From positions 1 through 5,315 of the forward strand of contig JAFADM010000248.1 in NCBI GenBank assembly GCA_023424865.1: a stretch of DNA of 5,315 bases, written 5' to 3'. The DNA comes from Bacillota bacterium (GTDB lineage: Bacteria > Bacillota_A > Clostridia > DSM-8532). A model generated the notes under the pieces. That model made no database searches, was not told where the DNA came from, and worked only from the letters and a program-made list of their open reading frames with translations. The position numbers and the translations under genes were made by a program. Shown here piece by piece: positions 1-4,812 of this stretch. Numbering within the stretch: position 1 is the first letter of the stretch; each line of letters opens with the position of its first letter.

Positions 1-38
1 ACATTTAGTTTATCGAGTAAATCTATGGTTTTTCCAGT

Positions 39-67
39 TTCACAATTAAAAACGGTGCCTCCATAAT
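39..67 (+). promoter_or_regulatory. Putative sigma-A promoter of the secreted glycosidase gene
   Basis: A TTCACA hexamer at 39-44 (5 of 6 matches to TTGACA) is followed, after exactly 17 nt, by CATAAT at 62-67 (5 of 6 matches to TATAAT). Transcription would start near 73-76, about 45 nt before the ATG at 121. Hexamer quality and spacing are good for a housekeeping promoter, and the gene downstream has its own terminator, which fits an independent transcription unit. No operator or activator site is recognised. This is pattern recognition only; no start site is known. Confidence 0.5.
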
Positions 68-74
68 GGAAGCA

Positions 75-95
75 GGAGGTCTCCTAGGCGCCTCC
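75..95 (+). other. Hairpin in the 5' leader of the glycosidase mRNA
   Basis: GGAGG (75-79) can pair with CCTCC (91-95), and T80 with G90 adds a wobble pair. An alternative fold pairs AGGA (74-77) with TCCT (82-85). If the promoter at 39-67 is real, the stem would lie at the very 5' end of the transcript, where structures often protect mRNA from decay. It also pairs off an SD-like GGAGG that is not the one used for the gene. It does not match a riboswitch class I know. Confidence 0.3.
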
Positions 96-106
96 AAAAA
101 TAAACA

Positions 107-113
107 GGGAGGG
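107..113 (+). promoter_or_regulatory. Ribosome binding site of the glycosidase
   Basis: GGGAGGG ends 7 nt before the ATG at 121. This strong Shine-Dalgarno site fixes the start and agrees with the signal peptide beginning at MKKS. Confidence 0.8.
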
Positions 114-120
114 ATTCACG

Positions 121-1473
121 ATGAAAAAGAGCTTTACGAAAATTCTCCTGGCTCTCTTCATGGTAGTCTTCATGCTAATTACCACGGTGCCTTCTTTGAC
201 ATCTTCATCGGCTGCTACAACGCCCAAATCCGTGCTGTATGCGATGAATTATCTTTCTCCCGAGACAAGCACCACCACCACCTTAAATGACATCAAAGGC
301 TCCGGCTTTGATACGGTTATTATTTTCTCCATTGACGGTACCGCAACAGGGGATCTGGTCTTTTTCGGAACGCCCATTTTTACCAACGGTAATTATGTAG
401 GGCCTGCCGGATGGCCGGATAAAATCAAGTCCCTGAAAACCGGAACAACCTCTGTAACCCGCGTGGCCTTCTGTCTTGCCGGTCCCTATACGACTTACAA
501 AACCTATATGAACGCCAACGGAACAGGGCCGGAAACCAACTGGTACAAAAACTTTGCCAAGCTAAAGGAATTGACGGGTGCCGATGCCATTGATCTAAAC
601 GACGAAAATGGCTATGATACCCCTACAACCGTCAGCTTGTGCCGTATGCTGGGCACTATCGGCTATAAAGTAACCCTTTGCCCCTATACCCGTTCATCCC
701 ACTGGAGCAGTGTTTATTCTCAGGTTGGCAGCAGCATCATTGATGGCGTCAACCTCCAGTGCTATGACGGCGGCGCCTATAACAGCCCGGCTACCTGGAA
801 CACCTATTTCGGCGGTCTTAAGGTAACGCCCCTGTTCTGGACCGTATGCCCGTCAGGTGGTGATACCAATTATGTTCAGGCTCAGACTAAGGTGGCAAAC
901 TGGGTGAGCTCAGCCGGAATAACCTCGGCAGGCGCCTGGCAGTATTCCGATATGAGAGACTTCAGCGGAGGTACCGCGGCTCAATACAATGCGGCTATCC
1001 GTGCCGGTTTGGGCAGTACGACACCTACCCCCACGCCTACGCCCAATCCGAATCCGGGAAACAGGGCCTTTAACAAGACAGCTACCGCAAACGCTTATGT
1101 TACCGGAGAAACCCCTGCTCTGGCCGTTGACGGCAGTGTTACCAACAATTCCAAATGGTGCACCAATTCCAATGTCGGAGCACAATGGCTGCGTGTTGAT
1201 CTTGGCGCGACTTATGCCATCACCCGTTGGGTTGTGAAGCATGCGGGAGCCGGAGGGGAAGCCACAGGCTATAATACAAAGGACTTTAAGCTTCAGATCA
1301 GTACCGACGGCACCAACTGGCAGGATGTGGACAGTGTTACCGGCAATACGGCCAATATAACCGACCGTACCGTAAGCTCCGTTAACGCAAGGTATGTAAG
1401 ACTCTATATTACCAATCCACAGACCACCACCACTAATATTGCCGCCAGGATTTACGAGCTTGAAATTTATTGA
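121..1473 (+). CDS. Secreted GH18-like glycoside hydrolase with C-terminal F5/8 type C (CBM32) domain
   Basis: A 450-residue exported protein. Residues 1-32 form a Sec signal peptide: MKKSFTK, a hydrophobic core, then a likely cleavage near SSSAA. Residues 36-297 look like a GH18-type TIM barrel. A strand-4 motif DAIDLNDE (155-162) aligns with DxxDxDxE and keeps D155, D158 and the acid E162 but has N160 in place of the third Asp. A QCYD motif (213-216) resembles the GH18 Tyr-Asp strand, and a late Trp sits in GAWQYSDM (271-278). A PT-rich linker (299-312) leads to a typical CBM32/discoidin module (about 315-450) with WLRVDLG (356-362) and a closing ARIYELEIY. The likely role is binding and cutting an extracellular glycan, perhaps containing GlcNAc; the substrate is unknown, and the N160 change could weaken hydrolysis. 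The gene has its own promoter-like signal and terminator, and lies just upstream of phage genes in the same direction, so it may be prophage cargo. Confidence 0.85.
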   Translation: MKKSFTKILLALFMVVFMLITTVPSLTSSSAATTPKSVLYAMNYLSPETSTTTTLNDIKGSGFDTVIIFSIDGTATGDLVFFGTPIFTNGNYVGPAGWPDKIKSLKTGTTSVTRVAFCLAGPYTTYKTYMNANGTGPETNWYKNFAKLKELTGADAIDLNDENGYDTPTTVSLCRMLGTIGYKVTLCPYTRSSHWSSVYSQVGSSIIDGVNLQCYDGGAYNSPATWNTYFGGLKVTPLFWTVCPSGGDTNYVQAQTKVANWVSSAGITSAGAWQYSDMRDFSGGTAAQYNAAIRAGLGSTTPTPTPTPNPNPGNRAFNKTATANAYVTGETPALAVDGSVTNNSKWCTNSNVGAQWLRVDLGATYAITRWVVKHAGAGGEATGYNTKDFKLQISTDGTNWQDVDSVTGNTANITDRTVSSVNARYVRLYITNPQTTTTNIAARIYELEIY

Positions 1474-1482
1474 TTGGTGAAG

Positions 1483-1529
1483 GTGGACACGCTATGTCAT
1501 AACCGTTTATGTTATTATGATAGTGGACA
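1483..1529 (+). repeat. Heptamer GTGGACA repeated 40 bp apart around a weak dyad
   Basis: GTGGACA occurs at 1483-1489 and again at 1523-1529, exactly 40 bp between starts. Between the copies lie ATAAC (1499-1503) and GTTAT (1511-1515) in inverted orientation, and CTAT (1492-1495) faces ATAG (1520-1523). Read on the minus strand, both copies are TGTCCAC. Short repeated end motifs of this kind occur at the ends of some insertion sequences, but no transposase remnant is visible here. A regulatory-protein site is equally possible. Confidence 0.3.
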
Positions 1530-1535
1530 AAAAAC

Positions 1536-1567
1536 AAAAGGGCTTTCCGCAAGGAGGCCCTTTTCTT
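1536..1567 (+). terminator. Rho-independent terminator after the glycosidase
   Basis: The left arm 1536-1547 pairs with 1553-1564 (12 bp, two of them G-U) around a 5-nt CGCAA loop, and TTTTCTT follows at 1561-1567. An A-rich stretch before the left arm means it might also work on the minus strand. It separates the glycosidase from the phage tail operon. An AAGGAGG sequence at 1551-1557 spans the loop and the right arm. Confidence 0.85.
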
Positions 1568-1672
1568 ATGCCTAAAGAAGGCTATGCCCGCAACCCAATG
1601 GATAGGAAGCGCCCCTTGAAACAACTTGCTTTTTTATTGGCGCTTCTCAGCCCTTTCCCAAATGGCTTTTAA
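1568..1672 (+). CDS. Possible 34-residue small protein (doubtful)
   Basis: ATG at 1568 opens a 34-codon frame that ends at TAA 1670-1672. An AAGGAGG site ends 10 nt before it, but that site is part of the terminator stem. The product begins MPKEGYARNPMDRKR and continues with a hydrophobic stretch (LKQLAFLLALLSPF), so it has a basic N-terminus and a short, possibly membrane-associated segment. I recognise no family. The SD-like sequence may simply reflect the terminator, and a 34-codon frame can arise by chance. It could also be a broken remnant of a longer gene. Confidence 0.15.
   Translation: MPKEGYARNPMDRKRPLKQLAFLLALLSPFPNGF
1606..1646 (+). repeat. Perfect 8-bp inverted repeat upstream of the tail operon
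   Basis: GAAGCGCC at 1606-1613 is the exact reverse complement of GGCGCTTC at 1639-1646, separated by a 25-nt AT-rich spacer. The spacer is long for a terminator, and no T run follows. It lies about 70-110 bp before the connector start, so it could be a protein-binding site or a leader structure of the tail operon. It may also be chance. Confidence 0.3.
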
Positions 1673-1694
1673 GTGTAATCAAAATGTGTATAGT
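1667..1694 (+). promoter_or_regulatory. Weak candidate promoter before the head-tail/tail genes
   Basis: TATAGT at 1689-1694 matches the -10 consensus at 5 of 6 positions. The best -35 at a suitable distance is TTTTAA (1667-1672), 16 nt upstream, with only 3 of 6 matches. A start near 1701 would leave almost no leader before the ATG at 1714. The glycosidase terminator upstream implies that the tail genes need either a promoter here, read-through, or phage antitermination. Confidence 0.2.
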
Positions 1695-1713
1695 GTGGAG
1701 GTTATGTGGATAA

Positions 1714-2028
1714 ATGAAAATGAGTGAAATCAGCGTTAATGAAATCGCGGCCTATCTACGGCTTGATGAGGGTGATTATTCCCAGTCTGAAGTAAATGTT
1801 TTTCTTCAGGCTGCCAAGGCCTATATCCGCTTATATACGGGCCTTGACGACAGTGTGCTGGATAACCACGCCGAGATTATTCCGGTTGTGTATATCCTTT
1901 GTCAGGATTTTAACGATAACCGATCCCTGTATGTTGAAAGCCAAAATGTGAATAGGGTTGTGGATAACATTTTAAATTATCTGAAGGGTCTATCCGAAAC
2001 CTCGCCGGGAGGCGGTGGCGAAGGATGA
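1714..2028 (+). CDS. Head-tail connector protein, gp6/YqbG-like
   Basis: A 104-residue protein resembling the HK97 gp6 / YqbG type of phage head-tail connector. These proteins form a ring below the portal and link the DNA-filled head to the tail. What is seen: an N-terminal LRLDEGDYSQSEVN segment, a helical AAKAYIRLYTGL segment (about 34-45) typical of the family, a second helical block around 57-70, and a Gly-rich tail (SPGGGGEG, 97-104). The length suits the family. ATG 1714 is the first in-frame start after a stop. GGAGG (1697-1701) lies 12 nt upstream, rather far, and a competing out-of-frame ATG at 1704 opens only seven codons. The stop overlaps the next start (ATGA), suggesting translational coupling. 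It begins the structural operon in this window. Confidence 0.7.
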   Translation: MKMSEISVNEIAAYLRLDEGDYSQSEVNVFLQAAKAYIRLYTGLDDSVLDNHAEIIPVVYILCQDFNDNRSLYVESQNVNRVVDNILNYLKGLSETSPGGGGEG

Positions 2029-2618
2029 TAAATCCGGGAGAGCTTAAGGACAAAATAACCCTTTTGATCCTCCGGGGATTGCCTGACAGCTATGCCTGGG
2101 AGGAGGATGCCTGCACCTGGGGAAAGGTGGAGTATCTGAAAGGCCAACATCCCCTTTTTCGGGGTGAAAGAGGTGAAGCCACCGTAAAAATTCTTTTGCG
2201 AAAAAGACCTCTTACATTAAACCATGCTATCCGGTTAAAGGGAAAGCATGGTTTTTTAATTGGAATAAGGGGGGCAGGAGAGGATTTGATGGAAGCAACA
2301 GCGGTTCTTGTAGAGCCTAAAGCGTGCGTGGCGCAGGTGCTTTCTCAGCCAACTCTTGATAATCTCAATCGCCCTGCATACGGTGAAGCGGTCCATCTGG
2401 CCTTCCCGGGCTTTCTTTGGGAGAAGTATTCAAGCCGAACCCAGGATGAACCCATGAGCCTTGTTAAAATGCGTTACAGGCTTATTACACCTAAAGCTAT
2501 TGAGCTTGTATCCGGTCAAGGGGTTAAAGTGGACGGTCTTACTTATACCGTGGAGGTGCCGCATACCCTTTCACCTTATAAAAATGAATATGAAATCATT
2601 GTAAGGAGGAATCCATGA
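2025..2618 (+). CDS. Head-tail adaptor, long form with probable second YqbH/XkdH-like domain
   Basis: A 197-residue protein. Residues 1-97 look like a phage head-tail joining (head closure) domain: MINPGELKDKITL, a central W32 in CTWGKVEYL, then strands ending in EATAVLVEP. Stand-alone members are usually about 110 residues. The extra C-terminal half (about 98-197) ends in VKVDGLTYTVEVPH and YEIIVRR. It resembles a second beta-rich joint domain, perhaps of the YqbH/XkdH type; this is inference. The role is to seal the portal-connector ring and receive the tail. The start overlaps the connector stop by 4 bp (ATGA), and the gene ends in an ATGATG run shared with the next start. The HK97 gp10-like protein usually found after this gene is absent. 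A terminator-shaped hairpin lies inside the gene at 2219-2257. Confidence 0.65.
   Translation: MINPGELKDKITLLILRGLPDSYAWEEDACTWGKVEYLKGQHPLFRGERGEATVKILLRKRPLTLNHAIRLKGKHGFLIGIRGAGEDLMEATAVLVEPKACVAQVLSQPTLDNLNRPAYGEAVHLAFPGFLWEKYSSRTQDEPMSLVKMRYRLITPKAIELVSGQGVKVDGLTYTVEVPHTLSPYKNEYEIIVRRNP
2219..2257 (+). terminator. Terminator-like hairpin inside the head-tail adaptor gene
   Basis: AAACCATGCT (2219-2228) pairs perfectly with AGCATGGTTT (2245-2254). After one A/A mismatch, TCC (2230-2232) pairs with GGA (2241-2243), leaving an 8-nt loop. TTTTTT occupies 2252-2257, so an intrinsic-terminator shape on the plus strand is possible. It lies in codons for LNHAIRLKGKHGFL, the core of the adaptor. 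It may attenuate transcription, shape mRNA decay, or be a by-product of coding. Confidence 0.4.
2603..2609 (+). promoter_or_regulatory. Ribosome binding site of the small ORF at 2615
   Basis: AAGGAGG ends 5 nt before ATG 2615 and 8 nt before the adjacent in-frame ATG 2618. The strong SD is the main argument that the small ORF is translated. Confidence 0.65.
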
Positions 2619-2785
2619 TGAGAGGTACAGCGCCCGAGCATGCCCCGCAAATGGGCTGTAACGGCAAGGCCTGCAGGATAAGAGAGCCTACCGGCAGCAC
2701 ACAAACAATAGAAGTTTTTGAAAAAATCAGCTCAATGGGAGGTTTGATTTATGGTGACAGCAACGGATCTTTTAACCGCTGTTAA
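2615..2785 (+). CDS. Small unknown phage protein, 56 residues
   Basis: This frame opens with two ATG codons (2615 and 2618) behind a near-ideal AAGGAGG and stops at TAA 2783-2785. The second ATG is at the better SD distance, giving 55 residues. The protein starts MMRGTAPEHAPQMGCNGKAC, with two Cys spaced C-N-G-K-A-C, followed by a charged segment (RIREPTGSTQTIEVFEKI) and a Gly-rich end (MGGLIYGDSNG). I do not recognise a family. It overlaps the following tail-terminator gene by 35 bp in a different frame, so its last dozen residues are read from the start of that gene. It fills the slot where a gp10-like gene often lies in PBSX-type operons but is far too short to be one. The good SD, double ATG and operon position make translation likely; the function is unknown. 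Confidence 0.55.
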   Translation: MMRGTAPEHAPQMGCNGKACRIREPTGSTQTIEVFEKISSMGGLIYGDSNGSFNRC

Positions 2786-3209
2786 TGAAAGGCTGGCCGA
2801 AGCCTTCCCTGGCTATACGGTATACACTCAGGAATGCCCCAAGGATTTTGCGCGGCCATCCTTTTTACTTAAGCATATAAAAACCTCAAAAATGGACGTA
2901 ACACGGCATTCTGTCGAGAAAACCGTGGACTTTGCCATCACCTGCTTTACTCCGGTTGACGATTATTTCCGCTCTGACGGAAATGCGCTTTCCGAGCTGC
3001 AGGATAAAGTCCTCAAGCAGTTGGATGAGGGTTATTTAAAAGCCGGAGACAGAGCGCTGAAGCTTCAGGCCGGCACCGGAAAAACGGAAAACGACAGATC
3101 TTCGGTAGAACTCCAGTTTAAATTCTTTGATGACCGTTTTGAACCCACAGGGGCAGAGGAACCAAGGCCTCTGATGCAAACAATAAATATGACCTATAAG
3201 GAAATCTAA
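2751..3209 (+). CDS. Phage tail terminator family protein, XkdJ/YqbJ-like
   Basis: A 152-residue protein in the position of xkdJ/yqbJ, just before the sheath gene. The N-terminal segment TDLLTAVNERLAEAFPGYTVYTQ is an amphipathic helix followed by a strand, and the following ECPKDFARPSFLLK matches the way this family continues after its first helix. A central strand (TVDFAITCFTP, 58-68) and a helix (NALSELQDKVLKQL, 78-91) also fit. Tail terminators form a hexameric ring on the finished tube that stops polymerisation and joins the tail to the head connector. GGGAGG (2737-2742) lies 8 nt before the ATG and fixes the start, even though that places it inside the preceding small ORF. Length agrees with the family. 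The assignment rests on position and on sequence resemblance. Confidence 0.65.
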   Translation: MVTATDLLTAVNERLAEAFPGYTVYTQECPKDFARPSFLLKHIKTSKMDVTRHSVEKTVDFAITCFTPVDDYFRSDGNALSELQDKVLKQLDEGYLKAGDRALKLQAGTGKTENDRSSVELQFKFFDDRFEPTGAEEPRPLMQTINMTYKEI

Positions 3210-3229
3210 TTTTTCAGGAGGGATAGCAC

Positions 3230-4294
3230 ATGAAGCTACCAAATATCAATATCGCTTTTTCAACTCAGGCACAGACTGCCATTTCACGTTCTCAAAAAGG
3301 TGTGGTGGCCATTATCTTAAAGGATGCCAATGCTAACGGAGAGCATGTTTTTACAAGTCCCATTCAGATACCGTCCGAACTGGGCACGGCAAACCGGGAT
3401 TACATTGCAAGAGCCTTTACAGGGTATGTCAATCCGCCGCAAAAGGTTATTGCCTATGTCATCCCTGGGGATGCCGAGGACCTTTCGGAAGGGCTTTCCT
3501 ATTTTGAGACCCAGGTCTTTGATTACCTCGTTGGGCCTTTGGATATTACCGCGGCTGAAAGCGGAGCCGTTGCCGCCTGGATTAAGGCACAGCGCCTTTT
3601 GGGGCATACACCCAAGGCCGTACTTCCCAACCTTTCCTCTGACAGTGAGGCCGTTATCAATTTCGTAGCCGGCGGCATTAAGGTGGGAACACAGGCGTAT
3701 ACCACTGCCGAGTATTGCTCGCGTATTGCCGGTATCGTGGCAGGCACCCCCATGACCATATCCTGTACTTATGCCCCTCTTCCCGAGGTTACGGATATTG
3801 CGCGGCTCTCCAGGGAAGCCATGGACACGGCTGTGGGACAGGGCAAGTTTATCCTTTTCCATGACGGTGAGAAGGTAAAGGTAGGCCGTGCCGTCAATTC
3901 CCTTGTAACCACCACGGAAAGCAAGGGAGAGGCCTTTAAGAAGATTAAAATTGTGGAAGCTGTGGATATGATTCAAAAGGATATCCGGGCCACCGCCCAG
4001 GACAATTACATCGGAAAATATGCCAACAGCTACGACAACAAGTGCCTGCTTATTTCGGCCATAAAGGGCTATTTTACCGGTCTTGAAAATGACGGTGTTC
4101 TGGAGCGAGGCACCAGCACGGTTGGAATCGATCTGGACGCCCAGGAGGCTTACCTCATAAGCCGTGGTGTAGATACCTCGGGTATGTCCGAGCAGGAGAT
4201 AAAAGCGACTCCTACTGCGGATCAGGTTTTCCTTAAGGCGACCGTCTCGATTCTCGACGCCATTGAGGATATTAACCTCAATATTACCATTTAA
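3230..4294 (+). CDS. Contractile tail sheath protein, XkdK-like
   Basis: A 354-residue sheath protein of the short type found in PBSX-like phages and in R-type particles such as diffocin. The N-terminus (INIAFSTQAQTAISRSQKGV) and the early ANRDYIARAFTGYVNPPQKV segment are family-like, and the C-terminus LDAIEDINLNITI matches the usual closing strand that interlocks neighbouring subunits. Six-fold rings of this protein surround the tail tube and contract to drive it through the host envelope. AGGAGGG (3216-3222) stands 7 nt before ATG. The gene is intact, in phase and full length. It shows that the particle has a contractile tail (myovirus or tailocin type). The connector and adaptor genes upstream favour a phage with a head, since headless tailocins do not need them. 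Confidence 0.9.
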   Translation: MKLPNINIAFSTQAQTAISRSQKGVVAIILKDANANGEHVFTSPIQIPSELGTANRDYIARAFTGYVNPPQKVIAYVIPGDAEDLSEGLSYFETQVFDYLVGPLDITAAESGAVAAWIKAQRLLGHTPKAVLPNLSSDSEAVINFVAGGIKVGTQAYTTAEYCSRIAGIVAGTPMTISCTYAPLPEVTDIARLSREAMDTAVGQGKFILFHDGEKVKVGRAVNSLVTTTESKGEAFKKIKIVEAVDMIQKDIRATAQDNYIGKYANSYDNKCLLISAIKGYFTGLENDGVLERGTSTVGIDLDAQEAYLISRGVDTSGMSEQEIKATPTADQVFLKATVSILDAIEDINLNITI

Positions 4295-4386
4295 ATTTTA
4301 TTTCCTGCTGCCGGACTGCTCTCGGCAGGCAAAACCTTAATTTAAAAAAATGAATAGTATTTAAACTTTTAAGGAGGTACAACACA
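4295..4386 (+). other. AT-rich spacer with hairpin between sheath and tube genes
   Basis: The 92-nt gap is the longest within the tail operon. CTGCCG (4308-4313) pairs with CGGCAG (4323-4328) around a 9-nt loop. No T run follows, so it is not a classical terminator. The remainder is very AT-rich and ends in a consensus AAGGAGGT. The stem may act as an mRNA processing or 3'-stabilising element that lets tube protein be made at a level different from sheath. No ORF of note is present. Confidence 0.4.
4371..4378 (+). promoter_or_regulatory. Full-consensus ribosome binding site of the tail tube gene
   Basis: AAGGAGGT is the complete anti-SD complement, ending 8 nt before ATG 4387. It is the strongest ribosome site in the window and suits a protein needed in many copies per particle. 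Confidence 0.8.
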
Positions 4387-4812
4387 ATGAATGCAAATAG
4401 AGTTATGTGCGGAACCTGGGGCGAGGTGTGGCTTGACGGAGACCTTCTGGCGGAGTGCTACGGGCTTCAGGCCAAGGTTGCCTACAGTAAAGAGGATATC
4501 AAAATGTGCGGCCGGATGGCTGCGGATAAGAAGATAACCGGGTATTCCTGCACCGGCAGTTTAAAGCTTCATAAGGTTAACAGCCGGATGGCCAACCTTG
4601 TTGGAAGCAGTATTAAAAAGGGAATTGATCCTCGATTTACGGTTATTTCCAAGCTGGATGATCCGGATGCTTACGGCGCGGAACGAATTTCATTAACTAA
4701 CGTTTCCTTTGACGACCTTACCCTGGCGGACTGGGAGGTTGCCACTAACGGCAAGGTTGAGGCCCCCTTCACCTTTACGGATTACGAATTTCTTGACAAG
4801 GTGGATGCTTAA
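4387..4812 (+). CDS. Phage tail tube protein, XkdM-like
   Basis: A 141-residue protein of the XkdM (DUF2001) tail tube family. The opening NRVMCGTWGEVWLDGDLLAE is a hallmark of the family, followed by a TGYSCTGSLKLHKVNSRM strand-loop segment (about 51-68), FTVISKLDDPDAYGAERISL (84-103) and a C-terminal FTFTDYEFLDKV. The protein stacks in hexameric rings to make the inner tube through which DNA passes, inside the sheath. The length is typical. It sits directly after the sheath gene, as in PBSX and skin, and its TAA is directly followed by the ATG of the chaperone gene with no spacing, so the two are probably translationally coupled. A complete SD site precedes it. Confidence 0.88.
   Translation: MNANRVMCGTWGEVWLDGDLLAECYGLQAKVAYSKEDIKMCGRMAADKKITGYSCTGSLKLHKVNSRMANLVGSSIKKGIDPRFTVISKLDDPDAYGAERISLTNVSFDDLTLADWEVATNGKVEAPFTFTDYEFLDKVDA

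Noticed and set aside
1..66. Open frame on the plus strand from the window edge to TAA at 64-66, which could be the C-terminus of an upstream gene
   Set aside because: Only 21 codons, no recognisable protein family, and a run of this length without a stop is common by chance. The same stretch also contains the promoter-like hexamers.
1..84. Open minus-strand frame with protein-like content (GTVFNCETGKTIDLLDKLN)
   Set aside because: It is preceded by an in-frame stop and has no ATG, GTG or TTG start inside the window, so no supportable gene can be drawn. It may be a gene remnant, but this cannot be shown.
66..290. 74-codon plus-strand ORF overlapping the start of the glycosidase
   Set aside because: Out of frame with the signal peptide gene, low-complexity His-rich end, no suitable SD; a shadow.
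1021..1060. Short tandem ACCCC/CCTAC-type repeats
   Set aside because: They encode the PT-rich linker of the glycosidase and are explained by the protein.
910..1242. 110-codon minus-strand ORF opposite the glycosidase
   Set aside because: It lies wholly within a well-recognised gene (linker and CBM32 region), has Arg/Gly-rich unconvincing composition and is a codon-bias shadow.
1433..1624. 63-codon minus-strand ORF in the intergenic region
   Set aside because: It runs through the terminator and the end of the glycosidase and has no recognisable domain.
3317..3976. 219-codon minus-strand ORF opposite the sheath gene
   Set aside because: Long, but fully antisense to a clearly recognised sheath protein, with no family resemblance; a shadow frame.
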